Of a stretch of DNA of 64,000 bases, positions 44,830 through 54,400 are shown piece by piece (position 1 is the stretch's first letter; every line of letters starts with the position of its first letter). Location of the stretch: contig NZ_CP036433.1 in NCBI RefSeq assembly GCF_007751035.1, positions 2,461,001-2,525,000 of the forward strand. Direction: 5' to 3'. The notes beneath the pieces were generated by a model that was not told where the DNA came from, did no database searches, and was given only the letters and a program-made list of their open reading frames with translations. The stretch is from Lignipirellula cremea (GTDB lineage: Bacteria; Planctomycetota; Planctomycetia; Pirellulales; Pirellulaceae). A program made the translations under genes and the position numbers.

Positions 44830-46053
44830 ATGCCCGATTCAAACGGAAAACGGATTGCTCTTTGTCTATCCGGTGGCGGTTTTCGTGCAACCCTTTTTCA
44901 TTTGGGTTCACTGCGGAGGCTGAATGAATTCGGCCTGCTTGGAAACGTCGACGTGGTCTGTAGCGTTTCCGGAGGAAGCATCACCAACGGCGTACTCGCT
45001 ACAAGTTGGGCTCGTTTGGCGGAGTCCGCCCAAGACGGGGTATTTGCTGAATTTGATCAACTAATTTCCAAGCCGATCCGTGATTTTTGCCGTGAAGACC
45101 TTCGCACTCAAGTGCTGCTCTGGGATCGCTTAAATCCCATCAACTGGCGGCAACTGCTAAGAAGCGACTATTCCGTCACGAACCGACTGGTCAACGCTTA
45201 TGCGGACACGCTTCCATTTGATTCGCTTCTGGCCGACCTGCCGGCGTCGCCCGAATTTGTCATTTTAGCGACCAACATGGCGAACGGAAGCGACTGGCAA
45301 TTTCGACGGAGCAGCATGGGCGATTGGTTTGTCGGACATGCACCGCCCGGTCAAACGAGCGTCGCCGAGGCCGTTGCGGCGTCTTCGGCTTATCCCGTCG
45401 CATTTCCGCCATTGCAGCTAGCCATTGAGCCAGCCACGGAATTTATCGGCGGGCACGGCATACCCGATGAACGGCAGACTCCGAGTGAAATCACGCTGAC
45501 TGACGGCGGGGTTTACGATAATTTAGGAATTGAACCGGTTCGAGAGAAGTACGAGTACTTGATCGTGTCTGATGCGGGAGCGCCGCTTAATGACGACGAA
45601 TCGCCGGGGCTGGACATCAAATCCCGGGTCACCCGGAGTCTTGGCATTATCTGGAACCAAGTCGGTGCTCAACGCAAGCGATGGCTCATCGAACGCTTCA
45701 AGGCCGGTGACCCCCATGGTGCATTTTGGTCCCTATCGTCAAAGGTCGAAAATTACCATCTCGCTGGCGCCCCCTCCTATCCCGAGGAAGTAACTTCCCT
45801 TCTCAACGGCGTACGAACCGACTTGGATTCCTTCTCTGACGGGGAGATGGCGTGCCTCGAAAACCAAGGCTACGCATTAGCGAATGTCGCCATTCAAAAA
45901 TGGACGCCGGAATTGCTGTCGCTTCCCGTCAAGGCGTTCGAATGGCCCCATCCCGAGTTCGAGGACGCCTCCAAGGCGAAAGAGGCGCTGAAGCATTCGC
46001 ATGAGCGTGGGATTTTGAACGATATTTGGAAATCTTTTCGAAGCAATGGGTAA
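44830..46053 (+). CDS. Patatin-like phospholipase
   Basis: 407 residues from ATG 44830, GAAAGG 9 bases before. Oxyanion loop LCLSGGGFRATLFHLGSL, nucleophile elbow VCSVSGGSITNG (S-x-S-G-G), and catalytic Asp in LTDGGVYDNLGIEPV. These form the Ser/Asp dyad of patatin lipases. Related lipases serve as membrane-damaging effectors in CBASS (CapV), but no nucleotide cyclase lies here. It is last in the nuclease-protease-lipase operon. Complete. Confidence 0.85.
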   Translation: MPDSNGKRIALCLSGGGFRATLFHLGSLRRLNEFGLLGNVDVVCSVSGGSITNGVLATSWARLAESAQDGVFAEFDQLISKPIRDFCREDLRTQVLLWDRLNPINWRQLLRSDYSVTNRLVNAYADTLPFDSLLADLPASPEFVILATNMANGSDWQFRRSSMGDWFVGHAPPGQTSVAEAVAASSAYPVAFPPLQLAIEPATEFIGGHGIPDERQTPSEITLTDGGVYDNLGIEPVREKYEYLIVSDAGAPLNDDESPGLDIKSRVTRSLGIIWNQVGAQRKRWLIERFKAGDPHGAFWSLSSKVENYHLAGAPSYPEEVTSLLNGVRTDLDSFSDGEMACLENQGYALANVAIQKWTPELLSLPVKAFEWPHPEFEDASKAKEALKHSHERGILNDIWKSFRSNG

Positions 46054-46371
46054 CGTGCGGTGAAGCCTCGATTCGGGCCGGTCAGAGACGCTTGAAACCA
46101 CAATCGTTCAGCGACCGGCAAATCTTGTTCTTTCGTTTTTCCTTGAGCCAGCCAACTTGAAACGAAAAAAGCCGTTGCGGAAAGGATGTGCCCGCAACGG
46201 CTTGATAGCGAAAATCACCGACGAACCGGCCAATTGCTACGAAGTTGAGTGAAGGATGAATTCACTGCCTACGAAGGTTATTTCGGCTCGATTGCGGCGG
46301 AAAATTCAGACTGCCCGTTCGAATCGTCAAAATCCGCATAATCGGCAAGGCTTCCATTCCAAGTGGTGCGC
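46054..46371 (-). other. Intergenic region between convergent genes
   Basis: No gene is seen. It holds the 3' flanks of the patatin gene and of the minus-strand gene at 46372, plus the hairpin at 46165-46201. Otherwise featureless. Confidence 0.5.
46165..46201 (-). terminator. Rho-independent terminator
   Basis: GCCGTTGCGG (46171-46180) pairs with CCGCAACGGC (46192-46201). On the minus strand it is followed by a run of six T. It lies 170 bases past the stop of the minus-strand gene at 46372 and shares the cgAAAAAAgcc context with hairpins at 58-62 kb. Confidence 0.75.
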
Positions 46372-46734
46372 CTACTTCCCCAGCACCTTTGAAATCTCTG
46401 TCGCCGCAGCTAAAGCGGCTTGGGCAGCCTGAGGACCGCCAGCGTGACTTAACAAGGCGGCTGCTTCCTTGATCAAATTCAGATCCACGCCGCCATTGCT
46501 GCTCGGCGAAGGCGCTTGTCCGACGGCTGGCTTGGCAGTTTTCTTTTTTGCTGCTTTCTTCTTCGATCCACCCTGAGCGGACTTGATGCTGTAGACCAAA
46601 CCTGGCTTCACCTCTTCGCCGAGTTGCTTGCTCGCCGCAGCAGCGATCTCATTAGCAGAGGCGTCAGGCGTCTTCGCCAACAGATCCCGAATGGTTTGTG
46701 ATTTGTTTGGACCGCTTCCACGTTTCTTAGCCAT
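46372..46734 (-). CDS. Small basic helical planctomycete protein
   Basis: 120 residues from ATG 46734; an ORF extending to 46875 has no native look upstream. The N-terminal half is MAKKRGSGPNKSQTIRDLLA and a helix-turn-helix-like SANEIAAAASKQLGEEVKPG. A Lys/Ala linker (KKKAAKKKTAKPA) follows, then a helical C-terminus. This combination recurs in planctomycete genomes, probably DNA-associated because of the basic linker. No firm function. Confidence 0.6.
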   Translation of the reverse strand: MAKKRGSGPNKSQTIRDLLAKTPDASANEIAAAASKQLGEEVKPGLVYSIKSAQGGSKKKAAKKKTAKPAVGQAPSPSSNGGVDLNLIKEAAALLSHAGGPQAAQAALAAATEISKVLGK

Positions 46735-46873
46735 GTGATGACTCCGTTGAAATTCTTGTGATGCCCGTTTGTGAAAGTATAGAACCAGTTTGTACAATTC
46801 GAAAGCGGCAAAGTTGCGTTGTTTGCTGATCTTGATCACGAATTTGCATCCCTCAAGAGTCCTAAAGAACTCC

Positions 46874-48061
46874 ATGACATTCCCTGAAACGACGATTCGT
46901 GCCGCCGTCCTTCATCCTGAAGAGGAAGTTCGCCTCACAGCGTTAAGATACTTTACCTACGCTTTCACTACCGACAGATCTCTGATGCCGCTTGTGATCG
47001 AAGCGATTGAGAAATACGGACGAGAATCCGCCTTCAGCCTGCTGCGGGACGGCGAGAAACTTTGCCAGACCGATGAAACGCTCGATTGGCTGTTCGGTGA
47101 ACTGCGGAACGATTTCAATTTCGAAACAATCGACGACGACAATTACTGTTGCGCCGTCGCCTTGGTGATCTCCTACGCCGACACTGACCTGCTGGCAAAA
47201 CGATGGAATGAGCTGGAAAACCTTCCCGCCTTTCCCGTCGAATTGCGTGGCCCCGTTGCAGAACGACTTGAGATGGGGTCGTGGGGTGTGGAGCGTGGCT
47301 GGGAAGCAATGGAAGCGTTGGGGCGAGCAATGATGAAGAAGGGAGGATTTTCGCAGAACGATGATCGTCGTGCTGACCGCATCATTGAGTGCCTTGCCCA
47401 GTACCCCGACGAACGTGGCGATTTCACGATGGCGCTGCTGAGGCGAGAATACCCTGGCAAAGGGAATGAGGTCATGGATTGGCTTTACCAGCACATTGTG
47501 CGACTTGCTGGCGAAATGCGATTGAAGGAGGCGATTCCAGTGCTCGCCCAATTGCTGGGAGGCGACGATGAGTTGGCATCCGATGAGGCGTTGATGGCGT
47601 TGTGCAAAATCGGCGGAGATGAAGTCGTGGATGCCGTGACTGCGAGATGGGGAAACGCAGACGACGACCTGCGTTTCGCAATCGCCGAAATTCTGGAACA
47701 TATTCACACGGATCGGTCGGTCGAACGATGCCGTCAATGGCTGGAAATCGACGAGGAGTTCGACGTTCAGATAGCGTTGGGGAACGCTTTGATGTCGCAC
47801 TTCTGCCTGGACGCAATCGAGTCCGTTCGACTGCTGGTCAACGACGAAGAAGAAGACATGTATCCGGATCAATTCGATCTCCGCTACCGCCTGATAGCAG
47901 TCAGCACGATCATGGGCGTGACCTTTCCGGAATACGACGAGTGGCATGACGAAGCCATCGCCAGCAACTGGGGACGGGGCGACCGCCAGCGGTCTCGGCT
48001 GCGAGATGCGTTTCGAATGGATCCTGTGGCCGGTGATTCGGGGAACGGGAAGCCGAAGTGA
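46874..48061 (+). CDS. HEAT-repeat protein
   Basis: 395 residues from ATG 46874. Alpha-solenoid repeats are visible through the whole chain: HPEEEVRLTALRYFTYAF, LKEAIPVLAQLLGGDDELAS with DEALMALCKIGGDEVVDAV, and DDDLRFAIAEILEHI. Such proteins are scaffolds for protein contact. The Cys pair NYCCAVALV is buried in a helix. It is divergent from the basic helical gene, with about 140 bases between starts. Complete. Confidence 0.75.
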   Translation: MTFPETTIRAAVLHPEEEVRLTALRYFTYAFTTDRSLMPLVIEAIEKYGRESAFSLLRDGEKLCQTDETLDWLFGELRNDFNFETIDDDNYCCAVALVISYADTDLLAKRWNELENLPAFPVELRGPVAERLEMGSWGVERGWEAMEALGRAMMKKGGFSQNDDRRADRIIECLAQYPDERGDFTMALLRREYPGKGNEVMDWLYQHIVRLAGEMRLKEAIPVLAQLLGGDDELASDEALMALCKIGGDEVVDAVTARWGNADDDLRFAIAEILEHIHTDRSVERCRQWLEIDEEFDVQIALGNALMSHFCLDAIESVRLLVNDEEEDMYPDQFDLRYRLIAVSTIMGVTFPEYDEWHDEAIASNWGRGDRQRSRLRDAFRMDPVAGDSGNGKPK

Positions 48062-48401
48062 CCTATTCACCGTCTCATTGAAATCTGCCGACAGAGCGGT
48101 TTGGAGTAAAATCGTCTGGCCGGTTAAAAAATAGCAACACCAGCCGAGATACCGAATTGGCGGGGAACATCTCGATCTATTCTCCAGATAGATTCCCCAT
48201 TTGTGCGTTACAAAAGTTGGAACGACCCGAAAGGTTGCCTGGACCCGGCCCATTCGATGGTTACAGGTCGCTGGGCAACCTCGGTGCAAGGACGGCTGGG
48301 ATGCGGAATGATCTCGACTCGTTTAGGTTCGATCCGAGTCCCAGCACGTCGAAATCGTCCGGTCAGGATGCATTCACTCATGACAGCCAAATAGGCACAA
48401 A
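48062..48401. other. Intergenic region without clear content
   Basis: Only short, unconvincing ORFs on both strands. No hairpin with U-run or repeat was seen. It separates the plus-strand HEAT gene from the minus-strand small-gene array. Confidence 0.4.
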
Positions 48402-48746
48402 TCAAAAGCCCTCGTTAGTCCAAGCATTTGGCTCTTCTTCGCACTCAGCCAAGTCGAATTCCTTCCGCTCGAACTCGGCTAAAAGTTCGTCGCACGAATA
48501 CTCATGATCTTCATTCAGACCGAGTACCTGTTTGGCCAACTGTTCGGGCCAGTATTCCGAGCAGTCAAAGAGCGGTGCAAGCAGATCGTGAGCCATCTCG
48601 TCGTGGGCATCGAACAGCAGGTCGGACAATGCTTGAGTAGCAATGCGGATTACGACTTTCGTCCGAAGCTGGACAATCCGAGCGAGCAGTCGCTTCCGCA
48701 GTGCAATCTCACGGGTAATCCCACGTTCGGTCATTGTTGTTTCCAT
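48402..48746 (-). CDS. Small acidic hypothetical protein (MTERG type)
   Basis: About 114 residues; ATG 48746 or 48734. A basic N-terminal helix (ITREIALRKRLLARIVQLRT) is followed by an acidic, helical remainder (LLFDAHDEMAHDLLAPLFD, YSCDELLAEFERKEFDLAEC) and the end NAWTNEGF. The N-terminal helix recurs in the ORF at 49966, and the ending in the gene at 50626. Unknown function, member of a shuffled local family. Confidence 0.55.
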   Translation of the reverse strand: METTMTERGITREIALRKRLLARIVQLRTKVVIRIATQALSDLLFDAHDEMAHDLLAPLFDCSEYWPEQLAKQVLGLNEDHEYSCDELLAEFERKEFDLAECEEEPNAWTNEGF

Positions 48747-48798
48747 CGAAAACAAATTCAGAACTTGCACCACACCGCCTCGGCCATCCCGAATGGGT

Positions 48799-49539
48799 TC
48801 ATGATGGCCTCGACTCCAGCCAGTCATTCTGCATGGCAATCGGATGTCCAAACGATGCTTCGAAGCGCCCTGTCCCGTTTTCCCACAGGATCATGATTGC
48901 CAGTGGGAAACCGGTCGGAGAGCAATAGACGAAATTCTGGTTTCCGATTGAGCGGCTCGTCATGCCGATGGCCTTGTCCCAACGAGCCTTGGCTTCGTCG
49001 AGAGACTCCTCCCGGTGAGACGACTGATCTTGTCGAGCGATTTGCTCGTCGTTCAGTGCGAACTCAAGCCACTCGCCAGTCCAGATCGACTGTGACGGAT
49101 CATGAGTCGCACAGTCGCACGTGTCAGATAACTCGACTGATTTTCCAAAACGGCGAATTGTCTCAGCGATCCCATTGTTTAGAAGCGATTCAGACACGAG
49201 GTTGTCAGGGTCGAAGCCGTCATTCTCAATCGCTTCGAGTTCAGCATCTCGCTCCTCGTCGTATTCCCATTCCCGATTCACGTAATGACCAAGATGAGCT
49301 ACGTGAAGAAAGTGAGTGAATCCGCCGCCCATGTCGTGGTTGCCTGACATGACAACCACAAGTTCCGGGTAATCGGGGAAGCTGGGAGGGTTTAGGTACA
49401 GGTACCCGCTTCGTTTCTCGAACATCGCACCGACTTCCCACTTCCCTGTGAGTTGCCATCCTTGTTCATTCAATTGCTCAATGACGTTCTCAGCGTCCGT
49501 ACCAAGTATCCACAGATCGTAATCGCACATCGTTCCCAT
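48799..49539 (-). CDS. Hypothetical protein, founder of a locally duplicated family
   Basis: 246 residues from ATG 49539, behind AGAGGACAAAGGC. Motifs: [80 protein letters not shown] and a C-terminal domain with VYCSPTGFPLAIMILWENGT. Pieces of it recur at 49775-49969 (the [19 protein letters not shown] segment) and 50108-50422 (the YPELVVV to FDPDNL segment). It seems to be either the fusion ancestor or a product of joining those genes. Function unknown. Confidence 0.55.
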   Translation of the reverse strand: MGTMCDYDLWILGTDAENVIEQLNEQGWQLTGKWEVGAMFEKRSGYLYLNPPSFPDYPELVVVMSGNHDMGGGFTHFLHVAHLGHYVNREWEYDEERDAELEAIENDGFDPDNLVSESLLNNGIAETIRRFGKSVELSDTCDCATHDPSQSIWTGEWLEFALNDEQIARQDQSSHREESLDEAKARWDKAIGMTSRSIGNQNFVYCSPTGFPLAIMILWENGTGRFEASFGHPIAMQNDWLESRPS

Positions 49540-49774
49540 GCCTTTGTCCTCTTCAGTAGGTAATGTTTAACTCACAAAAAGTAGAGCCTCCCGCAGCTAG
49601 TGAGTACAATCACTGCGGAAGGGGTAGCGAATACGTGATGTTCACTCTGGCTGGCAGATATCAGGCGGGGTCATTTCCTTGGATTCCAACTCTTGCATTT
49701 ATGGATTCCAACTCTTGCATTCATCGGATGAAGTCCTCGTCGAGAGACTCCTCCCGGTGAGACGACTGATCTTG

Positions 49775-49969
49775 TCAAGCGATTTGCTCGTCGTTCAGTG
49801 CGAACTCAAGCCACTCGCCAGTCCAGATCGAATGTGACGGATCATGAGTCGCACATTCGCATGAAGCCCTCTGACCGCCACAAGCGGAACAGCGTTCGAT
49901 GTCACATTCGTTTTGATGCGGCTGGCCGACAGCCGCTCCACAATCGGGACAAATTGCTTTTGTATTCAT
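49775..49969 (-). CDS. Small zinc-ribbon protein
   Basis: 64 residues. Zinc pairs [18 protein letters not shown] and [14 protein letters not shown], then [20 protein letters not shown]. This zinc-ribbon-plus-WTGEW family is widespread as a short standalone protein. Over about 115 bases it is nearly identical to 48993-49108 inside the gene at 48799. Overlaps the upstream ORF by ATGA. Confidence 0.65.
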   Translation of the reverse strand: MNTKAICPDCGAAVGQPHQNECDIERCSACGGQRASCECATHDPSHSIWTGEWLEFALNDEQIA

Positions 49970-50115
49970 TGTTCGATACTCCTTTCGAGTTCGATTGATT
50001 TTCGATTCGATCTCAGAAATTGCACCAGCCGGACTCGACCAGTCCGGTGTGCAACAATTCGGGAAAGCAGACGTTTGCGCAGAGCGACCTCGTGGTCAAT
50101 CCCGTGATCAATCAT
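49966..50115 (-). CDS. 49-residue basic ORF, relative of the MTERG protein N-terminus
   Basis: From ATG 50115: [20 protein letters not shown] and a Lys/Arg-rich tail to the TGA at 49966, which overlaps the zinc-ribbon start. Compare ITREIALRKRLLARI in the gene at 48402. The acidic C-terminal part of that gene is missing here, so it is either a minimal version or truncated. Confidence 0.45.
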   Translation of the reverse strand: MIDHGIDHEVALRKRLLSRIVAHRTGRVRLVQFLRSNRKSIELERSIEQ

Positions 50116-50422
50116 CGCTGAATCCATTCTTACTCGCCGAGTTGCCAAACCGGCGAATAGTTTCGTCAATCCCAGTGCTGTAAAGCGATTCGGACACGAC
50201 GTTGTCTGGATCGAAGCCGTCGCTGACGATAGCTTCAAGTTCATCGTCCCGCTCAGGGTCGCATGGCCAATACCGACTGATTTGATGACCAGCCTGTTCG
50301 ACATGGAGCAGGTGATTCCATCCCATGTCGGCATCATGCTCGGCAGAGAGGACAATCACTAGAGTGGGATACTCCGGGAAGGTTGGCGCCTCCGACAGGG
50401 TAAAAACCATCGTTGGATCCAT
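50108..50422 (-). CDS. Partial paralogue of the 48799 protein
   Basis: 104 residues reading TFPEYPTLVIVLSAEHDADM and ELEAIVSDGFDPDNVVSESL with GIDETIRRFGNSAS. The matching region in the gene at 48799 is its central third. The first about 35 residues of that gene are absent and the frame opens with an ATG at 50422. It overlaps the 49-residue ORF by 8 bases, so these three small genes form one unit. Confidence 0.5.
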   Translation of the reverse strand: MDPTMVFTLSEAPTFPEYPTLVIVLSAEHDADMGWNHLLHVEQAGHQISRYWPCDPERDDELEAIVSDGFDPDNVVSESLYSTGIDETIRRFGNSASKNGFSDD

Positions 50423-50625
50423 TTACGATTCGAACTGCCATGCCATTCCTCCACTTGTGTAGTTTGAAAAAACTCCGCTTCAATTTACAAAATTGTTATA
50501 CGAAGTTTGTTGTTCTTGTAAAACAAAGTATTCTGACGATTGTCATTACGAGTCAAAATTCTTGCACTCTCAAACCAAGTTTCACTATCAACATATGCGG
50601 CCTTCAGGTGAATTGTCGGTTCTGA

Positions 50626-50886
50626 CTAAAAGCCTTCATTCACCCAATCGACATCGACAGATCCGGCCCTTTCCGCTTCCACGTCAAGCTCGTGAATCAA
50701 TAGTTCCACCAAACCTTCGTTGTCGATTCTTCGCACGAAGTCGTTGACCTCCATTCTTTCGTACTCGATGACCAATTCATTTTGGCTGACTATCCTTCCA
50801 AGATCTGTCTCGCCAACTCGAATCCATTCATTTTTGCTTCCAAGCACTTGATATTCCGTATCGGCTCGATAGAAAATAGGTTTCAT
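50626..50886 (-). CDS. Small acidic protein sharing the NEGF ending
   Basis: 86 residues from ATG 50886, with AAAGGAG upstream. Begins MKPIFYRADTEYQVLGSKNE, has EWIRVGETDLGRIVSQNELV and ends DVDWVNEGF, like the NAWTNEGF end of the gene at 48402. Mixed alpha/beta. Unknown function. It is the first gene of the minus-strand small-gene array. Confidence 0.5.
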   Translation of the reverse strand: MKPIFYRADTEYQVLGSKNEWIRVGETDLGRIVSQNELVIEYERMEVNDFVRRIDNEGLVELLIHELDVEAERAGSVDVDWVNEGF

Positions 50887-51472
50887 TTTTGAACTCCTTT
50901 TAAAATGCTGAACCACATTTTCCCCTCCCTAAGAAAACAGAATCAGGGTTCCCATACGTCAGCAGAGATGACCTGTGAAATCTGATCAATCAGCCCGACC
51001 CTTTTGATTATGCGAATAGACATAATTTTGTCAAATGACAAAAAGATATTTTCGGTCCCAAAAACAAAGTGTGATTTGAAGCCCTCAGATTTAATTTTCT
51101 AATGTGAGAGGGTGATTGGACTGATTGTCTATTTAGTTTAATCGTAGAGCGATTTAGAGGGTATTTTGGAGTATTTGAGATTGTCTTTAGGGTGTATGGT
51201 CTCTGGGGTTGTTTTGTCGTTAATAAGAAATCGCCCTATGTCTTGTACATACAGAACGTCGGCGTTTTTTAGAACAAGTTGGGCAGGTCAAATCGCTACG
51301 CTGGTCTTCTTCCTAAGTGCAAATGGCGGTTTAAGAAAGTTGCCACCAGGAAGCCCCTGTTGGCATTGACCGCTCCTTGAGTGGAGGCCAATGTGCGTTT
51401 GTTTTCAGGTGAGAAAGGCGGCAGATAGTGCAAAGATTCCTATAGTTTTAATATAGATATTTCTGCACTATC
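50887..51472. other. AT-rich intergenic region
   Basis: About 590 bases, strongly AT-rich (especially 51000-51290), without a convincing gene. It contains an inverted repeat AGATAGTGCA (51423-51432) and TGCACTATCT (51464-51473) that begins at the stop of the primase-helicase gene, a possible weak terminator. AT-richness next to a replication gene also makes a replication origin thinkable. No iterons were found by eye. Confidence 0.4.
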
Positions 51473-51473
51473 T
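51423..51473 (-). repeat. 10-bp inverted repeat after the primase-helicase stop
   Basis: AGATAGTGCA at 51423-51432 and TGCACTATCT at 51464-51473, perfect arms and a 31-base AT-rich loop. It touches the stop codon of the gene at 51473. It may end transcription of the replicon operon; no U-run is present. Confidence 0.5.
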
Positions 51474-54400
51474 CAGATTAGAGATTGGGGTTGCGGAGCG
51501 GACGTGGCGTTTTCAGAAGCGTATGTAAGAATGGAGATTGAGGACCAATTCTTGTGGAGTCGATACTTTCCCTTCTTCTCCTTTACGACAATCCCAAGAC
51601 AAAGTAGCTCGTTAAGCAGGGCCTTTGCCGTGCGTTGCTTCAGGTGCAACTGCTCGGCTAGCACCTGCCAATTGAGAGCATCCTGGCTGAAGCTCGGTTT
51701 AGCAAACAGGTCAAGTGCTTCCTCAACAACGTCGCTGGCTTCAATTAGCGATTCATCGTAGAGAGGCAGTTGCAGCGGTTCGCAAGTCACGACAACGGCA
51801 TCCATTCCCTCGGACAGGATACTTCTCGCTCGACCAAGTGCCTGGTTGAGTGTTGCCTGCACATCGTACTCGTACGTTTGCTGCCAGGTCGGATCGTCGT
51901 AGCAACGGGTCACCACGTCCACGAATTCACCGGTCTCTGTGCGACCACGCCAGTACCGTTTCTTCCATTCGGACCTGGCCGGAGCATGTGCCTCAACGCC
52001 AAACTGGATCATTCTAGTGCGAATATCGGCGGGCGAGATGCGGGGTGTTCCGACGACAAGCAGCAGGTCCAGCCCTTCTTCGAGCCACTCGTTTGAAGCT
52101 CGATCCTCGCCGGAGCCGAAGTACGAAAACTTGACTATCCTCGCCCGCAGCGTTGCTCCCAAATCTGCAATGGCCTGCACATGAGGACGATGACTGATGA
52201 CACCCACCCGCCGTTTATCTGGGAAGGCCAGCAACAACCCCCTCAATATCTTCAAAAAACTGCCACTCGTCGTCGAACGTTTCACATCCAACGGCACTTG
52301 CACTACCCGCCGCTGGCGGCGGACGGTGACTGCGGGGGTAATGTCGATTAGTTCTTTACCGAGAACTCTTCTTAGCAAAGTGGAATCGGCGGTGGCGTCA
52401 GACAGCAGGACAGTGGTGTTCAGGGAACCGTTTTTGTCTACCGGAAGTTCCGTCTGCCAGACCCCGACGACCGCTTCTTCCCGACCCTTGCTGTCGTCCG
52501 TCCAGACCTGGATCACGCAACGTCGAAGTTCGCCGGAAACGAGACCTACCAGCACCTTCTTTGCCGCCGCTAGATCGCCCGTTTTGGACTCCAGGCCCGA
52601 AAGGTCGAATCCCTTTTTGAGGACAAATTCCAGCATCTTGGGAATCGGAAGACCATCTTCGACCGGGATTGCTTCGTCGGCGTCCGCCCTTTCGGCGGCG
52701 GCGGCGATTTCTTCGCATGACGCCTTCATCTTTACCAAGAACGGCACGCAGGCCGACACGTCGGCGTCGGTGATTCGACGTTCGAAATCTATTGCCGCCT
52801 CGACTGCTAGAGTGAATCGACGAACCGCAGAAATCGACGTCTTCACCGTGGGCCGAAGTAGATTAAGAGAATCTTCGTCGATGCGGATCAGGCCACGGTT
52901 CGCCCCGACACGAGCCAAGCTGCCGCCTTCCATTCGAGCCATCGTGCCTACTGTGTGTGGAGCGGCTTCGGCTCTCTGCCGTTCGGATACGTGGGGACAA
53001 TCGGTCTGGAATTCGCAGGTCGAGCAAAGGGCGGACGGCACGACAATTCCAAATTTGTAATGCTGTGCGGCCTGCTCCATCTTTCGGCAGTTTTCGCTGG
53101 TGCGTTCGGGAAAGGCCGCCACCCTTTCCACGGCGATGCTGCCGACCGTAACGAGCTTTCCCACGAGGTCGTCTTTCGTTTGATGGGTCGGGATCACATG
53201 AAGGGATGATTCGCAAGATCCAGCAAGCCTCGCCCCCTGGTGCGTTTTTCCGATCCCCACGGGTGTCATGTCCAGGTAGAGTCCGGGCCGACCGAGGAGA
53301 GCGTCGTACTTCGTGGCTAAGATCCTCCGGTACTCTTCGAGACCGACGATCAGGCCGTCGTCGGGCGGTAGGATTTCTTCCACCACGGCTGGCGAATAAA
53401 CGATCCGCCCCCTGCTGGCCTCGGTACGGTCAAACGAGCTTCTTGCGACGGAAGATACCTCAGCGTTGGAAAGCGGCTCTTCAAAACGAACATTGAAGTC
53501 AGATAGAGCCGTAAGATGATCCTCGCTACTGATCGGAAGCCGTTCGCCGATCACACACCCCGCACGGAACAACGTAGCGTTGCGGTCCCCAATATCAGGT
53601 AGCCTCCAGTCACTCAGGATCGCCGCCGCTCGTGCGACAACACCTTCCCCACAAAATACGTTTGGAGTATAGAATCCCGTGCCGACACGGTTCGGCTTTC
53701 TTCGCTTCGCTGGGGCGTAGTTTGTTGCTTCGTGGGGCACAAACGAGGTCGGCTGGGCCGACAGACTAAGGATGTAGCGAACGGCTTCCTCGCCACGAAG
53801 CCAGCAAGAGCCGTCGAAAACTTCGGGATACCATCGCCGCTTGGGGTGCCGACCTGGAAGGCGAACAAAGTTTCCTACACCCATTTCCGTTTCATGGATG
53901 CTGGCCTGTTTTGGAAAGACCTCTGGGATGGACGGTAATCCAAAATCTTTCCAATCTTGAACGGCCCACAATCCGAAGTTTCGGGCTTCCCGACAGACGA
54001 GCGGCTCAGCAAAACGAACGTTCAGGCGGAAACCGCCTTTCCCATTCGAGTGCCAGAGAAGTGGCTCGAAGCCGAGGTCGTGTAGGCGGACGTACCAGCG
54101 GCGTGCGGCGTAGAGATTTCGCCAGGCAATCTCGTTATTGCCGAACGTGTGCTGGTCGATATCGATCTCGAACCACCGACACGCATCTTCGGGCGAGACG
54201 CAGTGAACGCCGATCAAGTTGCTGGCGTCCCAGGCCCGAAAATGCCGCTGGATGACCTCTTGCGTCAGTTCCCCGTGAACCGTTCGTTGCTTAACGGGTA
54301 TTTGATCACCGGGAGAAACCGTTTCCAGGCTTGCGTAATAGTACCGTCCAAAGACGTCAGAACGGTTTACGAAGTAGGTGGAGACCCATGAGGCGAGATC

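Noticed and set aside
44830-46053. CBASS system based on the patatin-like gene
   Set aside because: No CD-NTase, Cap2/Cap3 or HORMA gene is found in the neighbourhood.
46943-48289. 448-codon minus-strand ORF opposite the HEAT-repeat gene
   Set aside because: Shadow of the plus-strand gene; the HEAT pattern is clear on the other strand.
51166-51369. 67-codon ORF in the AT-rich region before the primase gene
   Set aside because: No ribosome binding site, composition follows the AT-rich background, and no relative is recognised.
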